A stretch of 13,903 nucleotides of DNA from CAYXFD01 sp964464175 (GTDB lineage Bacteria > Cloacimonadota > Cloacimonadia > Cloacimonadales > JAJBBL01): NCBI GenBank assembly GCA_964464175.1, contig CAYXFD010000037.1:1-13903 (forward strand), read 5' to 3'. The position numbers and the translations under genes were made by a program. The notes beneath the pieces are model-generated. The model saw only the letters and a program-made list of their open reading frames with translations. It searched no databases and was not told the DNA's origin. Shown here piece by piece: positions 1-7,129 of the stretch (the first letter of the stretch is position 1; each line of letters starts with the position of its first letter).

Positions 1-123
1 TTCATTTCTAAAAGAGGGGTTTATCAACAGCCTGGGAGCTTCCAGCTCTGGTTTTACTTTTCACTTAGTACAAATGCTCATGAAAATCCTGCTTTTTTAC
101 TGACGATCAAAACAATTTCGTAG

Positions 124-143
124 GGGCGGTTCACGAACCGCCC
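124..143. repeat. REP-like palindrome (9-bp arms)
   Basis: GGGCGGTTC (124-132) and GAACCGCCC (135-143) are exact reverse complements separated by two bases. GC-rich palindromes of this kind, often preceded by TAGG as here, occur as dispersed intergenic repeats in many environmental bacteria. The dispersed nature is inference, because only one copy lies in this window. Confidence 0.5.
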
Positions 144-206
144 ACTCCTTGCTGCTCCTTCCGCAGGCTTTTCATTCTTTTGTAAAACAAGTTGCCAACT
201 TATTCC

Positions 207-227
207 CCGCAATTTCCCAAATTGCGG
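207..227. repeat. Inverted repeat, 9-bp arms, 3-base loop
   Basis: CCGCAATTT (207-215) and AAATTGCGG (219-227) are exact reverse complements around CCC. No T-run follows, so it does not look like a terminator. A dispersed intergenic palindrome is the likeliest reading. The nearby GACCCGGGTC at 235-244 is a separate perfect palindrome. Confidence 0.45.
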
Positions 228-366
228 TACAGACGACCCGGGTCTCGTATTCATCCTTTCCCTTCTCTTCTACGTTTTAATTTCCCCTTATTCTTAGATA
301 ACAACTCAGATCGGCAGGCATAATTACTATTCCGATAAAACTAACAACTATTTTTTCACAAAAAGT

Positions 367-394
367 TTGACAAAGAAAACAAGACTTCCATAAT
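367..394 (+). promoter_or_regulatory. Sigma-70-type promoter for the SBBP gene
   Basis: The -35 box TTGACA (367-372) matches the consensus fully, and CATAAT (389-394) matches five of six bases of the -10 box, with a 16-bp spacer. Transcription would start near 401, about 58 nt before the chosen start codon. The box order and the bases after the -10 (TTGG) recur in the promoter candidate at 3709-3736. It probably drives both 459-2105 and 2146-3531. Confidence 0.6.
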
Positions 395-443
395 TGGTTT
401 GTAGGTTGCAGGAAAAGAAGATACAACATCTTAACAAACAATG

Positions 444-451
444 GGGGGAGA
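444..451 (+). promoter_or_regulatory. Ribosome binding site that fixes the start at 459
   Basis: The purine tract GGGGGGAG lies seven bases before ATG 459. An earlier in-frame ATG at 441 would place this tract inside the coding region, has no Shine-Dalgarno of its own, and would add six non-signal residues ahead of a normal Met-Lys-Lys signal-peptide start. Confidence 0.65.
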
Positions 452-458
452 AACTGAT

Positions 459-2105
459 ATGAAAAAATCAGTGGTTTTATTGATCCTGGCTACCATCTCT
501 CTGAGCCTCAACGCCTATTCTCCGGACTGGCAATGGGCTCTCTCTGCCGGAGGCAGCGGCTGGGATGAAGCAAACAGTGTTGCAGTAGATTCGGCAGGAA
601 ATATCTATCTTGCCGGTTCCTTTCAGTACACAGCTCATTTCGGCTCGTTATCCGTAACCGCCACCGGAGCGGAAGATATCTTTGTTGCCAAAGCTGACAG
701 CAGCGGAAACTGGCTCTGGGTCAAAAAAGCGGGGGGTTACGGTTCCGATTCTGCCAATTCTCTCATTATAGATGGAGCCGGAAATATCTACATAACCGGA
801 TATTTTACCGGAGGTGCCGGATTCGGACGGCATTATCTGGTAAGCAGCGGGGAGAAAGATATCTTCATTGCCAAGCTCGCTCCTAACGGCGAGTGGCTCT
901 GGTCGAGAAGTGCCGGCGGACCGGCAAATGATAGTGCCTATTCACTCGCTCTCGACAGCGGCGGTAATGTCTATCTGACCGGAAAGTTTTATGAGACCGC
1001 TAATTTCGGCAATATCGAGCTGAGCAGTCACGGCAGTGCCGATCTCTTCCTTGCCAAGCTGAGCAGCCAGGGCGATTGGCTTTGGGCAGTACGTGCCGGT
1101 GGAGAGGATTACGCCGAAGGGGTATCGATAGCTCTTGACGGTAACGATGATCTCCTGCTGACCGGTGTTTTTTCCGGAACTGCTCATTTCGGAGGGCTTT
1201 CCCTTACTGCCGGCGGGTGGCAGGATATCTTCATAGCCAAATATTCTGCCGGCGGCAGTTGGCTCTGGGCTGAAAGAGCCGGGGGTGAACTGGAAGATAC
1301 TCCTCATTCGCTGACAACCTGTTCCGATAATCATGTCTATCTGACGGGGGAGTTCCGGGACAGTGCAGATTTCGGAGACAATGAACTGAATTCGGGCAGC
1401 CCCTATCTGCCGAATATCTTTGTTGCCAAACTCAATTCCGGAGGAGCCTGGCTCTGGGCAGAACAGGGGTGGAGTTCAGCTTCGGCAGTTGCCCGTTCTC
1501 TTGCCCCGGATAACAGTGGAAATCTGCTTCTTACCGGTTATTACTGGAATGATCTCCAATTCGGGGATATAAACCTGAACGGTTCCGGAGGGTTTACTGC
1601 CTCTCTCGATCCTGAAGGAAACTGGCTCTGGGCAATCCCTGCCGGGGATAATGATAACGTTTTCTCTTATTCCACCGCAGCCGGAGAGGGAGGGAATATC
1701 GTCCTCACCGGAATTTTCAGCGGCTATGCCCTCTTTGAGCCGTATGTGCTGACCGGCAGCGGATTGACCGACATCTTTCTCGCTAAATTCGACATCACTA
1801 CTACTGCCGATGATGAATCTCTCCTGCCGGAACATATCTACAGCTTCAACTACCCCAACCCTTTCAACCCCCGGACTACGATAGTTTTTACCCTTTCCGC
1901 TCCGGGAGAGACGAGGTTAGATATCTACAATGTCAGGGGACAGAGAATCAAAAACCTGCTCCACGATTTTAAAGAACCGGGAGAACACCGTATAGGCTGG
2001 GACGGCAGAGATGAGAGGGGAGATTCTGTCGCTTCGGGGGTCTATTTCTACCGGATTGTTTCCGGTGATAAACATATCCAAAGAAAGATTATCCTCATCA
2101 AGTAA
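459..2105 (+). CDS. Secreted SBBP-repeat beta-propeller protein with type IX sorting domain
   Basis: The 548-residue product begins with a signal peptide (MKKSVVLLILATISLSLNA, likely cleaved before YS). Residues about 22-447 hold some seven repeats of about 60 residues. Each carries a D-I-F-x-A-K segment, a G-x-WLW tryptophan motif and an AGG turn, with VYLTG/IYLAG and FG strands between. This matches the SBBP (seven-bladed beta-propeller) repeat family. Residues about 462-548 form the type IX secretion tail, opening with NYPNPFNPR (from residue 464) and containing LDIYNVRGQRI, GRDERG and SGVYFYRI. The protein is therefore likely exported across the outer membrane and displayed or released. 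No catalytic residues are evident, so binding or structural roles are guesses. The downstream lipoprotein gene follows after 40 bases, probably in the same transcript. The tail resembles the first half of gene A's tail (RLDIFNVRGQRI, DPGEHR). The family call is firm; the role is unknown. Confidence 0.85.
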   Translation: MKKSVVLLILATISLSLNAYSPDWQWALSAGGSGWDEANSVAVDSAGNIYLAGSFQYTAHFGSLSVTATGAEDIFVAKADSSGNWLWVKKAGGYGSDSANSLIIDGAGNIYITGYFTGGAGFGRHYLVSSGEKDIFIAKLAPNGEWLWSRSAGGPANDSAYSLALDSGGNVYLTGKFYETANFGNIELSSHGSADLFLAKLSSQGDWLWAVRAGGEDYAEGVSIALDGNDDLLLTGVFSGTAHFGGLSLTAGGWQDIFIAKYSAGGSWLWAERAGGELEDTPHSLTTCSDNHVYLTGEFRDSADFGDNELNSGSPYLPNIFVAKLNSGGAWLWAEQGWSSASAVARSLAPDNSGNLLLTGYYWNDLQFGDINLNGSGGFTASLDPEGNWLWAIPAGDNDNVFSYSTAAGEGGNIVLTGIFSGYALFEPYVLTGSGLTDIFLAKFDITTTADDESLLPEHIYSFNYPNPFNPRTTIVFTLSAPGETRLDIYNVRGQRIKNLLHDFKEPGEHRIGWDGRDERGDSVASGVYFYRIVSGDKHIQRKIILIK

Positions 2106-2145
2106 GGGTTCAATTTTTCCGCAGTTTTTCATATAAGGAGGGCGT

Positions 2146-3531
2146 ATGAAAGCATTATATTATTGTCTGCTGCTTATTCTGCTCATTGTTTCCTGCAGCA
2201 AAAAAAACACGGAAATGGACTGGAATATTCCCGGACCGGACATTACACCGGAGAGCGGAACTTACAGCGAACCGGTAACGGTCAGCATATCATGTGAAAT
2301 GCCGGAAGCAGAGATCAGATATACCCTCGACGGTACTGAACCCACAGAAAATTCCTTTCTTTTCACTGAAGCTTTACTTTTTGCAGAGACCGATTCCCTG
2401 ACTGTAAAAGCAAAAGCATTCAGAACCGTTTTTTACCCGAGTCCGGTAGCGGAAGCCTACTACAACGTGTCGCTCCCTCAACTCCCCCCTCCCCAAATAG
2501 AACCGCAAGGGGGTCTCTCTTCCCTGCCGGTTGTTGTCGCTATCACTTCCGCAGTTCAGGGGGCAGTTATCCATTATACCCTAAATGAAGAGATCCCTGA
2601 TAATACTTCGACAGTTTTTATCGAGCCTTTTTATCTGGCAGGGGATATGATTCTCAAAGCATACTCAACTCTTTGGGGTTATGAGAATAGTATCGTCGTA
2701 ACTGAAATCTATGAGTTTATCCCCAATGCTGCCGGCTGGGGCTATGATAACTACAGCCAGACTGAGATACCCGGGATATGTGACTTTACCGGGATAGCCG
2801 CCGGAGGTTATCACAGCCTCTTTCTCAGAGCTGACGGCTCGCTTGTCGGTACCGGCTCCAATTCCCGCGATCAGATCTCCGTTCCGGAAGAAAGTTCTTT
2901 CGCCGCCATCGCTGCTGGAACACAGCACAGTCTTGCCCTCCGGGAAGACGGAAGCCTCGCCGCCTGGGGCTGGAACCAATACGGTCAGGCAGATGTACCG
3001 GCAGGTTACGATTTTTCTGCAATAGCAACCGCTCATAACCATAATCTTGCCCTCAGAAAGGATGGGAGCATCATCGGCTGGGGCTGGAACGACTATGGTC
3101 AGACAGATGTTCCGGCAGGGAATGACTATCTTGCCATAGCTGCCGGGAATTTTCACAGCCTCGCTTTGAAACAGGACGGCACTATCATAGGTTGGGGGGA
3201 TAATGGTGAAGGACAAATTACGGTACCCGAAGGGCAAAACTTTATTGCCATTGCAGCCGGAAGCGCTCACAGCCTTGCTCTCAGATCTGACGGCAGTATT
3301 ATAGCCTGGGGAAACAACAATTCCGGACAGACAGAAGTACCCCAGGGAAACAGTTTTGTCTCAATAGCAGCCGGGCGAGTCCATAACCTTGCCCTGCAGA
3401 ACGACGGGACTGTTGTTCATTGGGGTTATACCGAATACGGACTGGAAGAAGTTCCTGCAACTCCCGGTATCGTGAAGGTAAGTGCCGGCAGGTACCATAA
3501 TCTGGTTCTCTGGCACAATGAAAGTAATTGA
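2146..3531 (+). CDS. Lipoprotein with chitobiase-C-terminal-like domains and RCC1-type repeats
   Basis: The 461-residue product starts after a strong AAGGAGG site (2135-2141). Its N-terminus is a lipoprotein signal with lipobox I-V-S-C, the lipidated cysteine being residue 17 and followed by SKK. Residues about 31-108 and 113-190 are two related beta-sandwich units with P-x-SGTYSEPVTV and IRYTLDGTEPT motifs, typical of the chitobiase/beta-hexosaminidase C-terminal domain (CHB_HEX_C type). Residues about 195-461 contain seven repeats of the form AIAAG-x2-HSLAL-x2-DGS followed by WGxNxxGQ-x-xVP, the RCC1-type beta-propeller pattern as found in bacterial surface proteins. Unlike its neighbours it lacks the NPFNP sorting tail, so anchoring would be through the lipid. 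No enzyme motif is visible; an adhesive or scaffold role on the cell envelope is inference. The RCC1 resemblance does not imply nucleotide exchange activity. Confidence 0.82.
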   Translation: MKALYYCLLLILLIVSCSKKNTEMDWNIPGPDITPESGTYSEPVTVSISCEMPEAEIRYTLDGTEPTENSFLFTEALLFAETDSLTVKAKAFRTVFYPSPVAEAYYNVSLPQLPPPQIEPQGGLSSLPVVVAITSAVQGAVIHYTLNEEIPDNTSTVFIEPFYLAGDMILKAYSTLWGYENSIVVTEIYEFIPNAAGWGYDNYSQTEIPGICDFTGIAAGGYHSLFLRADGSLVGTGSNSRDQISVPEESSFAAIAAGTQHSLALREDGSLAAWGWNQYGQADVPAGYDFSAIATAHNHNLALRKDGSIIGWGWNDYGQTDVPAGNDYLAIAAGNFHSLALKQDGTIIGWGDNGEGQITVPEGQNFIAIAAGSAHSLALRSDGSIIAWGNNNSGQTEVPQGNSFVSIAAGRVHNLALQNDGTVVHWGYTEYGLEEVPATPGIVKVSAGRYHNLVLWHNESN

Positions 3532-3708
3532 ATTCTCCCTCCCGGTAGAAGCACTGGAATAATTATCCTCTCCCTTCCTGCCGGCAACTGCCCAAAAAAT
3601 CTACCTGAGTAATCGCCTCATTGCCACGCTAAATTACATTACTAAAACAATTTAAACAATCAATATAGAGCATTAAAGATACTCGCGGAAAAATAATTTA
3701 AAAATTCC
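3532..3708. other. Intergenic gap, no gene seen
   Basis: The stretch after the lipoprotein stop is non-coding and becomes A+T-rich towards 3708. I see no convincing stem followed by a T-run, so the end of the first transcription unit is not marked by an obvious intrinsic terminator. Confidence 0.4.
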
Positions 3709-3736
3709 TTGACTGCTAAAACAGGATAGTTATTAT
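3709..3736 (+). promoter_or_regulatory. Sigma-70-type promoter for the beta-helix gene cluster
   Basis: TTGACT (3709-3714) and TATTAT (3731-3736) each match five of six consensus bases, with a 16-bp spacer. The spacing and the TTGG after the -10 are the same as in the promoter candidate at 367-394. A start near 3743 would give an unusually long leader of about 370 nt before gene P. Confidence 0.5.
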
Positions 3737-3742
3737 TGGCTC

Positions 3743-4116
3743 ATAAAAGGAATACTTCTTAACAGAACAGCTAAACTAAAGGGCATCAGAATAAATACCA
3801 GATTAATGCAGAGGGGCATTCTATCAGGAGGGCATTCTTTTATGTTGGGTGAGGAAAACGAAAGGGAGCTAAGAACAACCGTTCTCCCGGCTTGCCGGGA
3901 TAACCGGAAGGCGGGATCAGCAAAACTGAAAGCACTATTGCTGATCATCTGCTGCACTTCACTAAACAAATTCATTCGGAGCAGCCCCTTTGTCTGACCG
4001 GACAGAGGGGCTACCAATAACCGGACTTCTATTAGGAATAATTTAGAAAACATAACCAACACGCTCGTAATCAACACAATCTCAATAAAATATGTCTCAA
4101 ACCTCAGGAGGGTAAT
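3743..4116 (+). promoter_or_regulatory. Long structured 5' leader of gene P
   Basis: This gap of over 300 bases contains four clear hairpins in a row. AGAAC/GTTCT is at 3872-3885. TCCCGG-CTTG-CCGGGA is at 3885-3900. A 9-bp stem GATCAGCAA/TTGCTGATC is at 3915-3923 with 3938-3946. A 12-bp stem with one G-U pair is at 3983-3994 with 4001-4012 (loop TGACCG). The 9-mer CAGAGGGGC in the last stem's 3' arm (4003-4011) also occurs at 3809-3817, so the 5' arm GCCCCTTTGTC has two possible partners. No T-run follows the last stem. The region could be an mRNA leader with switching potential, a small RNA, or clustered intergenic palindromes. Start site and function are not proven. Confidence 0.4.
4105..4112 (+). 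promoter_or_regulatory. Strong ribosome binding site of gene P
   Basis: CAGGAGGG lies four bases before ATG 4117. It is much stronger than the GGGAG or AGAGGG sites of the downstream paralogues A, B and C. Confidence 0.7.
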
Positions 4117-6705
4117 ATGAAGGCAATATTGATTATATGTTTGATGCTCACAGCATCAATACTCTTAAGTTATGATGTGACTTACACGGTAATTCAAAAC
4201 GGCATGGGAGATTTCGAAACCGTTAAACAGGCAGTAGAGGCTGTACAAAATGGTCAAACTGCAAAGATCTATGTCTTTGGACCTGATGTTTATTCCGGAC
4301 CAAACAATCGAAGAATAAACTGGGACGGTACTCAAAAGACAATTCATATTCAAGGCATTAATAACCCGGTAATAAATTGCCAGGGAACAGGCAGAGCATT
4401 CCATATTGTTAATGGTACAGCCGGTGATATCATTAGAGACCTGAAGATAATCAATGGTTATGATGACGGTACGATCAATCTTCAATACAACGGTGCCGGG
4501 ATCAGGATCTCGGGAGGAAATCCGCAATTGATCGGTAATACTATCGAGAATTCTCATGCTGCTAATATAAAAATGGGCGGGGGTATATATGCCGAAAATT
4601 GCAACGGAGCAGAGATAATTGGAAACACTTTCAACTCCAATATCGGTTTTTCCGGTGGGGCTATATATCTAAACAGCTGCAGTGAGATCATTATCGAGGA
4701 AAATACCTTTTACAATAACAGCAGCAGTATCTATTCCGGTTCAGGAACATCCAGTGCAGGGTCTTCCGGGGCGATTCATGTTAACGGGGGAGCATCAAAC
4801 CGGATTATCGATAATATCTTTCAGGGTAACAAGTCCTATCACGGAGGAGCCGCTATAACCTTTGAAGAGACTTCCGATGTTCTTCTGTGTGAAAATCGGT
4901 TCATTGGAAATGTTTGGGGACCACTTGCTCAGTTAGGTGTTCATAACCCTTCGATTGTCTTGTTTTATGATTGTCCGGCTGAGCATGTTATATCCTATAA
5001 CCTGTTCCAGGAGAATCATAACGCCATTGAATCCGGTTCTTACAGTGTTCTGTGTTTTCAGACTTCCTATTCGGAAAACCCCGTTGAGTTTCTTGTCCAT
5101 AATAATTCCTTCATTCAGAACTATGTAATTGATGATTTCGGGTCGCTGATCAATGCCTATTATTCCGGTAGTCACACAATGTCGGTCATTATCCGTAATT
5201 CCCTTTTCTTTATGAACGATATGCCTGCCATCGAAGCTTGTCCCGGAAATGAACACATAAGTTTCCTAATTGACTATAGCTTAACTTATCAGAACGAACT
5301 GATCGATACCGGGAATCCTCCGGCTAATTTCACAATATGCTACGAAACTTCCCTTATCAATGAATATCCTTACTTCGACGAGACTTTTCAACCGATCTGG
5401 GATTCCACCATAGTTTCACCCTTGATCGATTCAGGTTACCCCGGAATAGTTGATCCGGACGGTTCTCCTTCCGATATCGGAGCAATAAGGGCTGTATGGC
5501 ATGATTATCATCTTACCAGAGTGCAGAGTTATCGTTACCGTTGGTTATCATTCCCGGTCATTGACCGCCTTTTCTTCGAAGAGGGTGAAGATGCTCTCTA
5601 TATTTTGGCTCCCATTGAGGAACAAACAGAGGAGTTTACATTGCATACCTTATGTCGAGTTATTGATGAAGAAAAATGGAATAAATGGGAGATTCCAATA
5701 AATGAAAACTTTCCTGTTTGGACAGTCACAGATATTCCGGTTTTGGATTCCAGGGTAGGTTATAAACTTCATTCTCCCGATGATTTGGAGATCCCGACTT
5801 CCGGCTTCAAAATGTCCGACAATACTCTGATAGAACTGCATGAGGGCGAGAATTGGGTCGGTTATTTCCTGAAAGAAACCCTCTCCGTACGGAGAGCTCT
5901 GGATGATATCTGGGACTATATCGAAGCTGTTTACAGTGAAGACTGGGCATATACACCTGGAGATCCCAATTTTCCAGCTGAGAGGTCTGCTATGATCTAC
6001 GGTAAGATGTATAAGATCTTCGTCGATCGGGATTGCAGCTTTGTCTATGGAGGAGGTACCCCTATTCCTCCGAAACATCGGGAAATGACCGAGGGTTTTG
6101 CTTATTCGGAAACCCCGATGTATTCTGTCGTCACAATCGATGAACTAAACGATCCGGAAGCCCTGGAGATCGGTATGTTTCTTGATAACGAATGTATCGG
6201 GGGAACTGTTTTAGATGGTGATCCGGTACAGATTCTCGCATTTCCTCCCGATAATGATCTTAACGGTGTAGTACACTTTGAACTCTACTACGGTTCACGA
6301 AGCAGTAACAGGATAATTAGAGATTTCGTTCTTTATGAACCTCAAAACGAGAGTAACAGAGGCACTGTTCTTGATCTGAGACCGTACGAATTTTACTACG
6401 TAAGCCTTGAAAAATCTGATCCTGAAGTTAGAGGTTTTTCTCTCAATAACTATCCTAATCCTTTCAATCCGGAAACCGTAATAACTTACAATCTTCCTGA
6501 TAACTCCCGGGTAGAGTTGATCATCTACAACCTCAAAGGTCAGAGAGTCAAAAAGCTGGTTAATGAAGAACAGTCAGCAGGTATCAAAACCATTATCTGG
6601 GACGGCAGAGACGAGCGAGGTAACCGGGTCAGCAGCGGAATCTATTTCTATCGTATCAAAGCAGGAGAATTGACTGAACAGAAGAAGATGATCCTCTTGA
6701 AATAA
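4117..6705 (+). CDS. Secreted right-handed beta-helix protein with type IX sorting domain (gene P)
   Basis: The product has 862 residues. A signal peptide (MKAILIICLMLTASILLS) leads into a cap segment (VIQNGMGDF, TVKQAVEAV) resembling the pectate-lyase-like beta-helix entry. Residues about 60-455 are parallel beta-helix coils rich in N-x-I-x-x-N and GGGIY/GGAIY turns (e.g. GNTFNSN, GGAIYLNS), closing with SPLIDSGYPG and SDIGAI, the usual helix exit. Residues about 460-770 are a separate region I cannot assign to a family, with WLSFPVID, GENWVGYFL and EIGMFLDNECIGG motifs. The last 85 residues (from NYPNPFNPET at 778) are the type IX sorting domain. No lyase catalytic residues can be identified, so a structural or adhesive surface role is more likely than pectin cleavage. 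The 3' 203 bp (6460-6662) are identical to the 3' end of gene B. It leads the cluster P-A-B-C. Confidence 0.85.
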   Translation: MKAILIICLMLTASILLSYDVTYTVIQNGMGDFETVKQAVEAVQNGQTAKIYVFGPDVYSGPNNRRINWDGTQKTIHIQGINNPVINCQGTGRAFHIVNGTAGDIIRDLKIINGYDDGTINLQYNGAGIRISGGNPQLIGNTIENSHAANIKMGGGIYAENCNGAEIIGNTFNSNIGFSGGAIYLNSCSEIIIEENTFYNNSSSIYSGSGTSSAGSSGAIHVNGGASNRIIDNIFQGNKSYHGGAAITFEETSDVLLCENRFIGNVWGPLAQLGVHNPSIVLFYDCPAEHVISYNLFQENHNAIESGSYSVLCFQTSYSENPVEFLVHNNSFIQNYVIDDFGSLINAYYSGSHTMSVIIRNSLFFMNDMPAIEACPGNEHISFLIDYSLTYQNELIDTGNPPANFTICYETSLINEYPYFDETFQPIWDSTIVSPLIDSGYPGIVDPDGSPSDIGAIRAVWHDYHLTRVQSYRYRWLSFPVIDRLFFEEGEDALYILAPIEEQTEEFTLHTLCRVIDEEKWNKWEIPINENFPVWTVTDIPVLDSRVGYKLHSPDDLEIPTSGFKMSDNTLIELHEGENWVGYFLKETLSVRRALDDIWDYIEAVYSEDWAYTPGDPNFPAERSAMIYGKMYKIFVDRDCSFVYGGGTPIPPKHREMTEGFAYSETPMYSVVTIDELNDPEALEIGMFLDNECIGGTVLDGDPVQILAFPPDNDLNGVVHFELYYGSRSSNRIIRDFVLYEPQNESNRGTVLDLRPYEFYYVSLEKSDPEVRGFSLNNYPNPFNPETVITYNLPDNSRVELIIYNLKGQRVKKLVNEEQSAGIKTIIWDGRDERGNRVSSGIYFYRIKAGELTEQKKMILLK

Positions 6706-6727
6706 GTTAACTATTAAGACTAATATA

Positions 6728-6887
6728 CGGGGTCTTGTTTATGACGATCGAAAAGGATGTAGAGGGGGTAATAATGAAAGTATTGTCCCGGTTCTCCGGT
6801 CTTGCTTTGAGGAGGGCAGGTGAGAGTCCGGAGATCAAGAAACATCCGCTGGTTTACGGGTGTGAGATGTCCGTCGGCAAGACCCCG
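6728..6887 (+). ncRNA. Structured intercistronic RNA element, copy R1 (before gene A)
   Basis: An outer stem CGGGGTCTT/AAGACCCCG (6728-6736 with 6879-6887) closes a 160-nt domain. Inside I see four helices. GGATGT/ACATCC pairs 6755-6760 with 6842-6847. A 9-pair hairpin joins 6765-6773 to 6781-6789, with loop ATGAAAG holding the leader start codon. TCTCCGG/CCGGAGA pairs 6793-6799 with 6828-6834. The last helix is GCTG/CGGC plus ACGG/CCGT (6848-6859 with 6871-6878). The single-stranded motifs GAGGAGGGCAGGTGAGAG and GTGTGAGATGT are kept in the other two copies. Invariant loops on changing stems suggest a functional RNA. It lies between the stop of P and the start of A with no promoter of its own visible. 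I do not recognise a known riboswitch or ribozyme class. A following T5 tract is not kept in copy R3, so simple terminator function is unlikely. Confidence 0.6.
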
Positions 6888-6899
6888 ATTTTTAAGTAA
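6774..6899 (+). CDS. Putative leader peptide inside element R1 (41 aa)
   Basis: ATG 6774 follows the purine run GAGGGGG with normal spacing and opens a 41-codon frame ending at TAA 6897-6899, 15 bases before gene A. Residues 8-19 read SGLALRRAGESP, and the later part reads KKHPLVYGCEM. An in-frame ATG at 6741 would lengthen it by 11 residues but has no Shine-Dalgarno. Copies R2 and R3 carry the same start, purine run and frame for the first half. In the proposed fold the purines are base-paired and the ATG sits in the hairpin loop, so translation could be structure-gated. Copy R2 loses the frame by a one-base deletion after about residue 27, which argues that the RNA rather than the peptide is what is conserved. 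Coding status is uncertain. Confidence 0.3.
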   Translation: MKVLSRFSGLALRRAGESPEIKKHPLVYGCEMSVGKTPIFK

Positions 6900-7129
6900 C
6901 GGGAGTAATATTCAATGATGAACCTAAACATTATTACCAGAGCAGCATTGCCGGTTATCATTCTCCTGATACATAGCTTCCTCTCCGCTATCATCTGGGA
7001 GATAAAGCAGGACGGAACCGGAGATTTCTTTCATATTCAGGATGGGATCAATGCCGCCGCCGAAGGTGATACCGTTCTTGTCTATCCGGGGATCTACTAT
7101 GAGAATATCGATTTTTCCGGAAAAGATAT
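6889..7129 (+). repeat. 241-bp block identical between A and B (partner 9414-9654)
   Basis: The block starts just after element R1 and covers the ribosome binding site, signal peptide and first helix cap. It is base-for-base identical by eye to 9414-9654 (offset 2525). It ends sharply at 7130, where the first variable block begins. Gene C shares 110 bp of it (6993-7102 with 12064-12173). Confidence 0.8.

Larger units (their letters stand above)
1..366. other. Non-coding upstream region with clustered palindromes
   Basis: I see no supportable gene on either strand here. The region holds several short inverted repeats: GAGCT-TCC-AGCTC at 36-48, a 9-bp palindrome at 124-143, another 9-bp palindrome at 207-227, and the perfect 10-base palindrome GACCCGGGTC at 235-244. 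Such a cluster looks like dispersed intergenic (REP-like) repeats accumulated between transcription units. None is followed by a T-run on the + strand that would make a clear intrinsic terminator. Whether they recur in the genome cannot be seen from this window. Confidence 0.5.

Noticed and set aside
441..458. ATG 441 as start of the SBBP gene
   Set aside because: The ribosome binding site lies inside that extension, and ATG 459 gives a standard signal peptide.
942..1835. Long minus-strand frames opposite the SBBP gene
   Set aside because: They are shadows of a repeat-rich, GC-richer coding region; the plus-strand protein has a full signal, repeats and tail.
3806..3997. Open frame of 63 codons on the plus strand in the same leader
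   Set aside because: No good Shine-Dalgarno at a suitable distance, no recognisable protein features, and the structure explains the region better. Not excluded completely.
3733..4077. Open frame of 114 codons on the minus strand in the leader of gene P
   Set aside because: It has no ribosome binding site, lies over the hairpin cluster, and its product looks like translated palindromes. It also opposes a plausible promoter and leader.
6879..6893. Outer stem of element R1 followed by a T-run as an intrinsic terminator
   Set aside because: The pairing arm lies about 140 nt upstream, and the T-run is lost in R3, so a simple terminator is not conserved.
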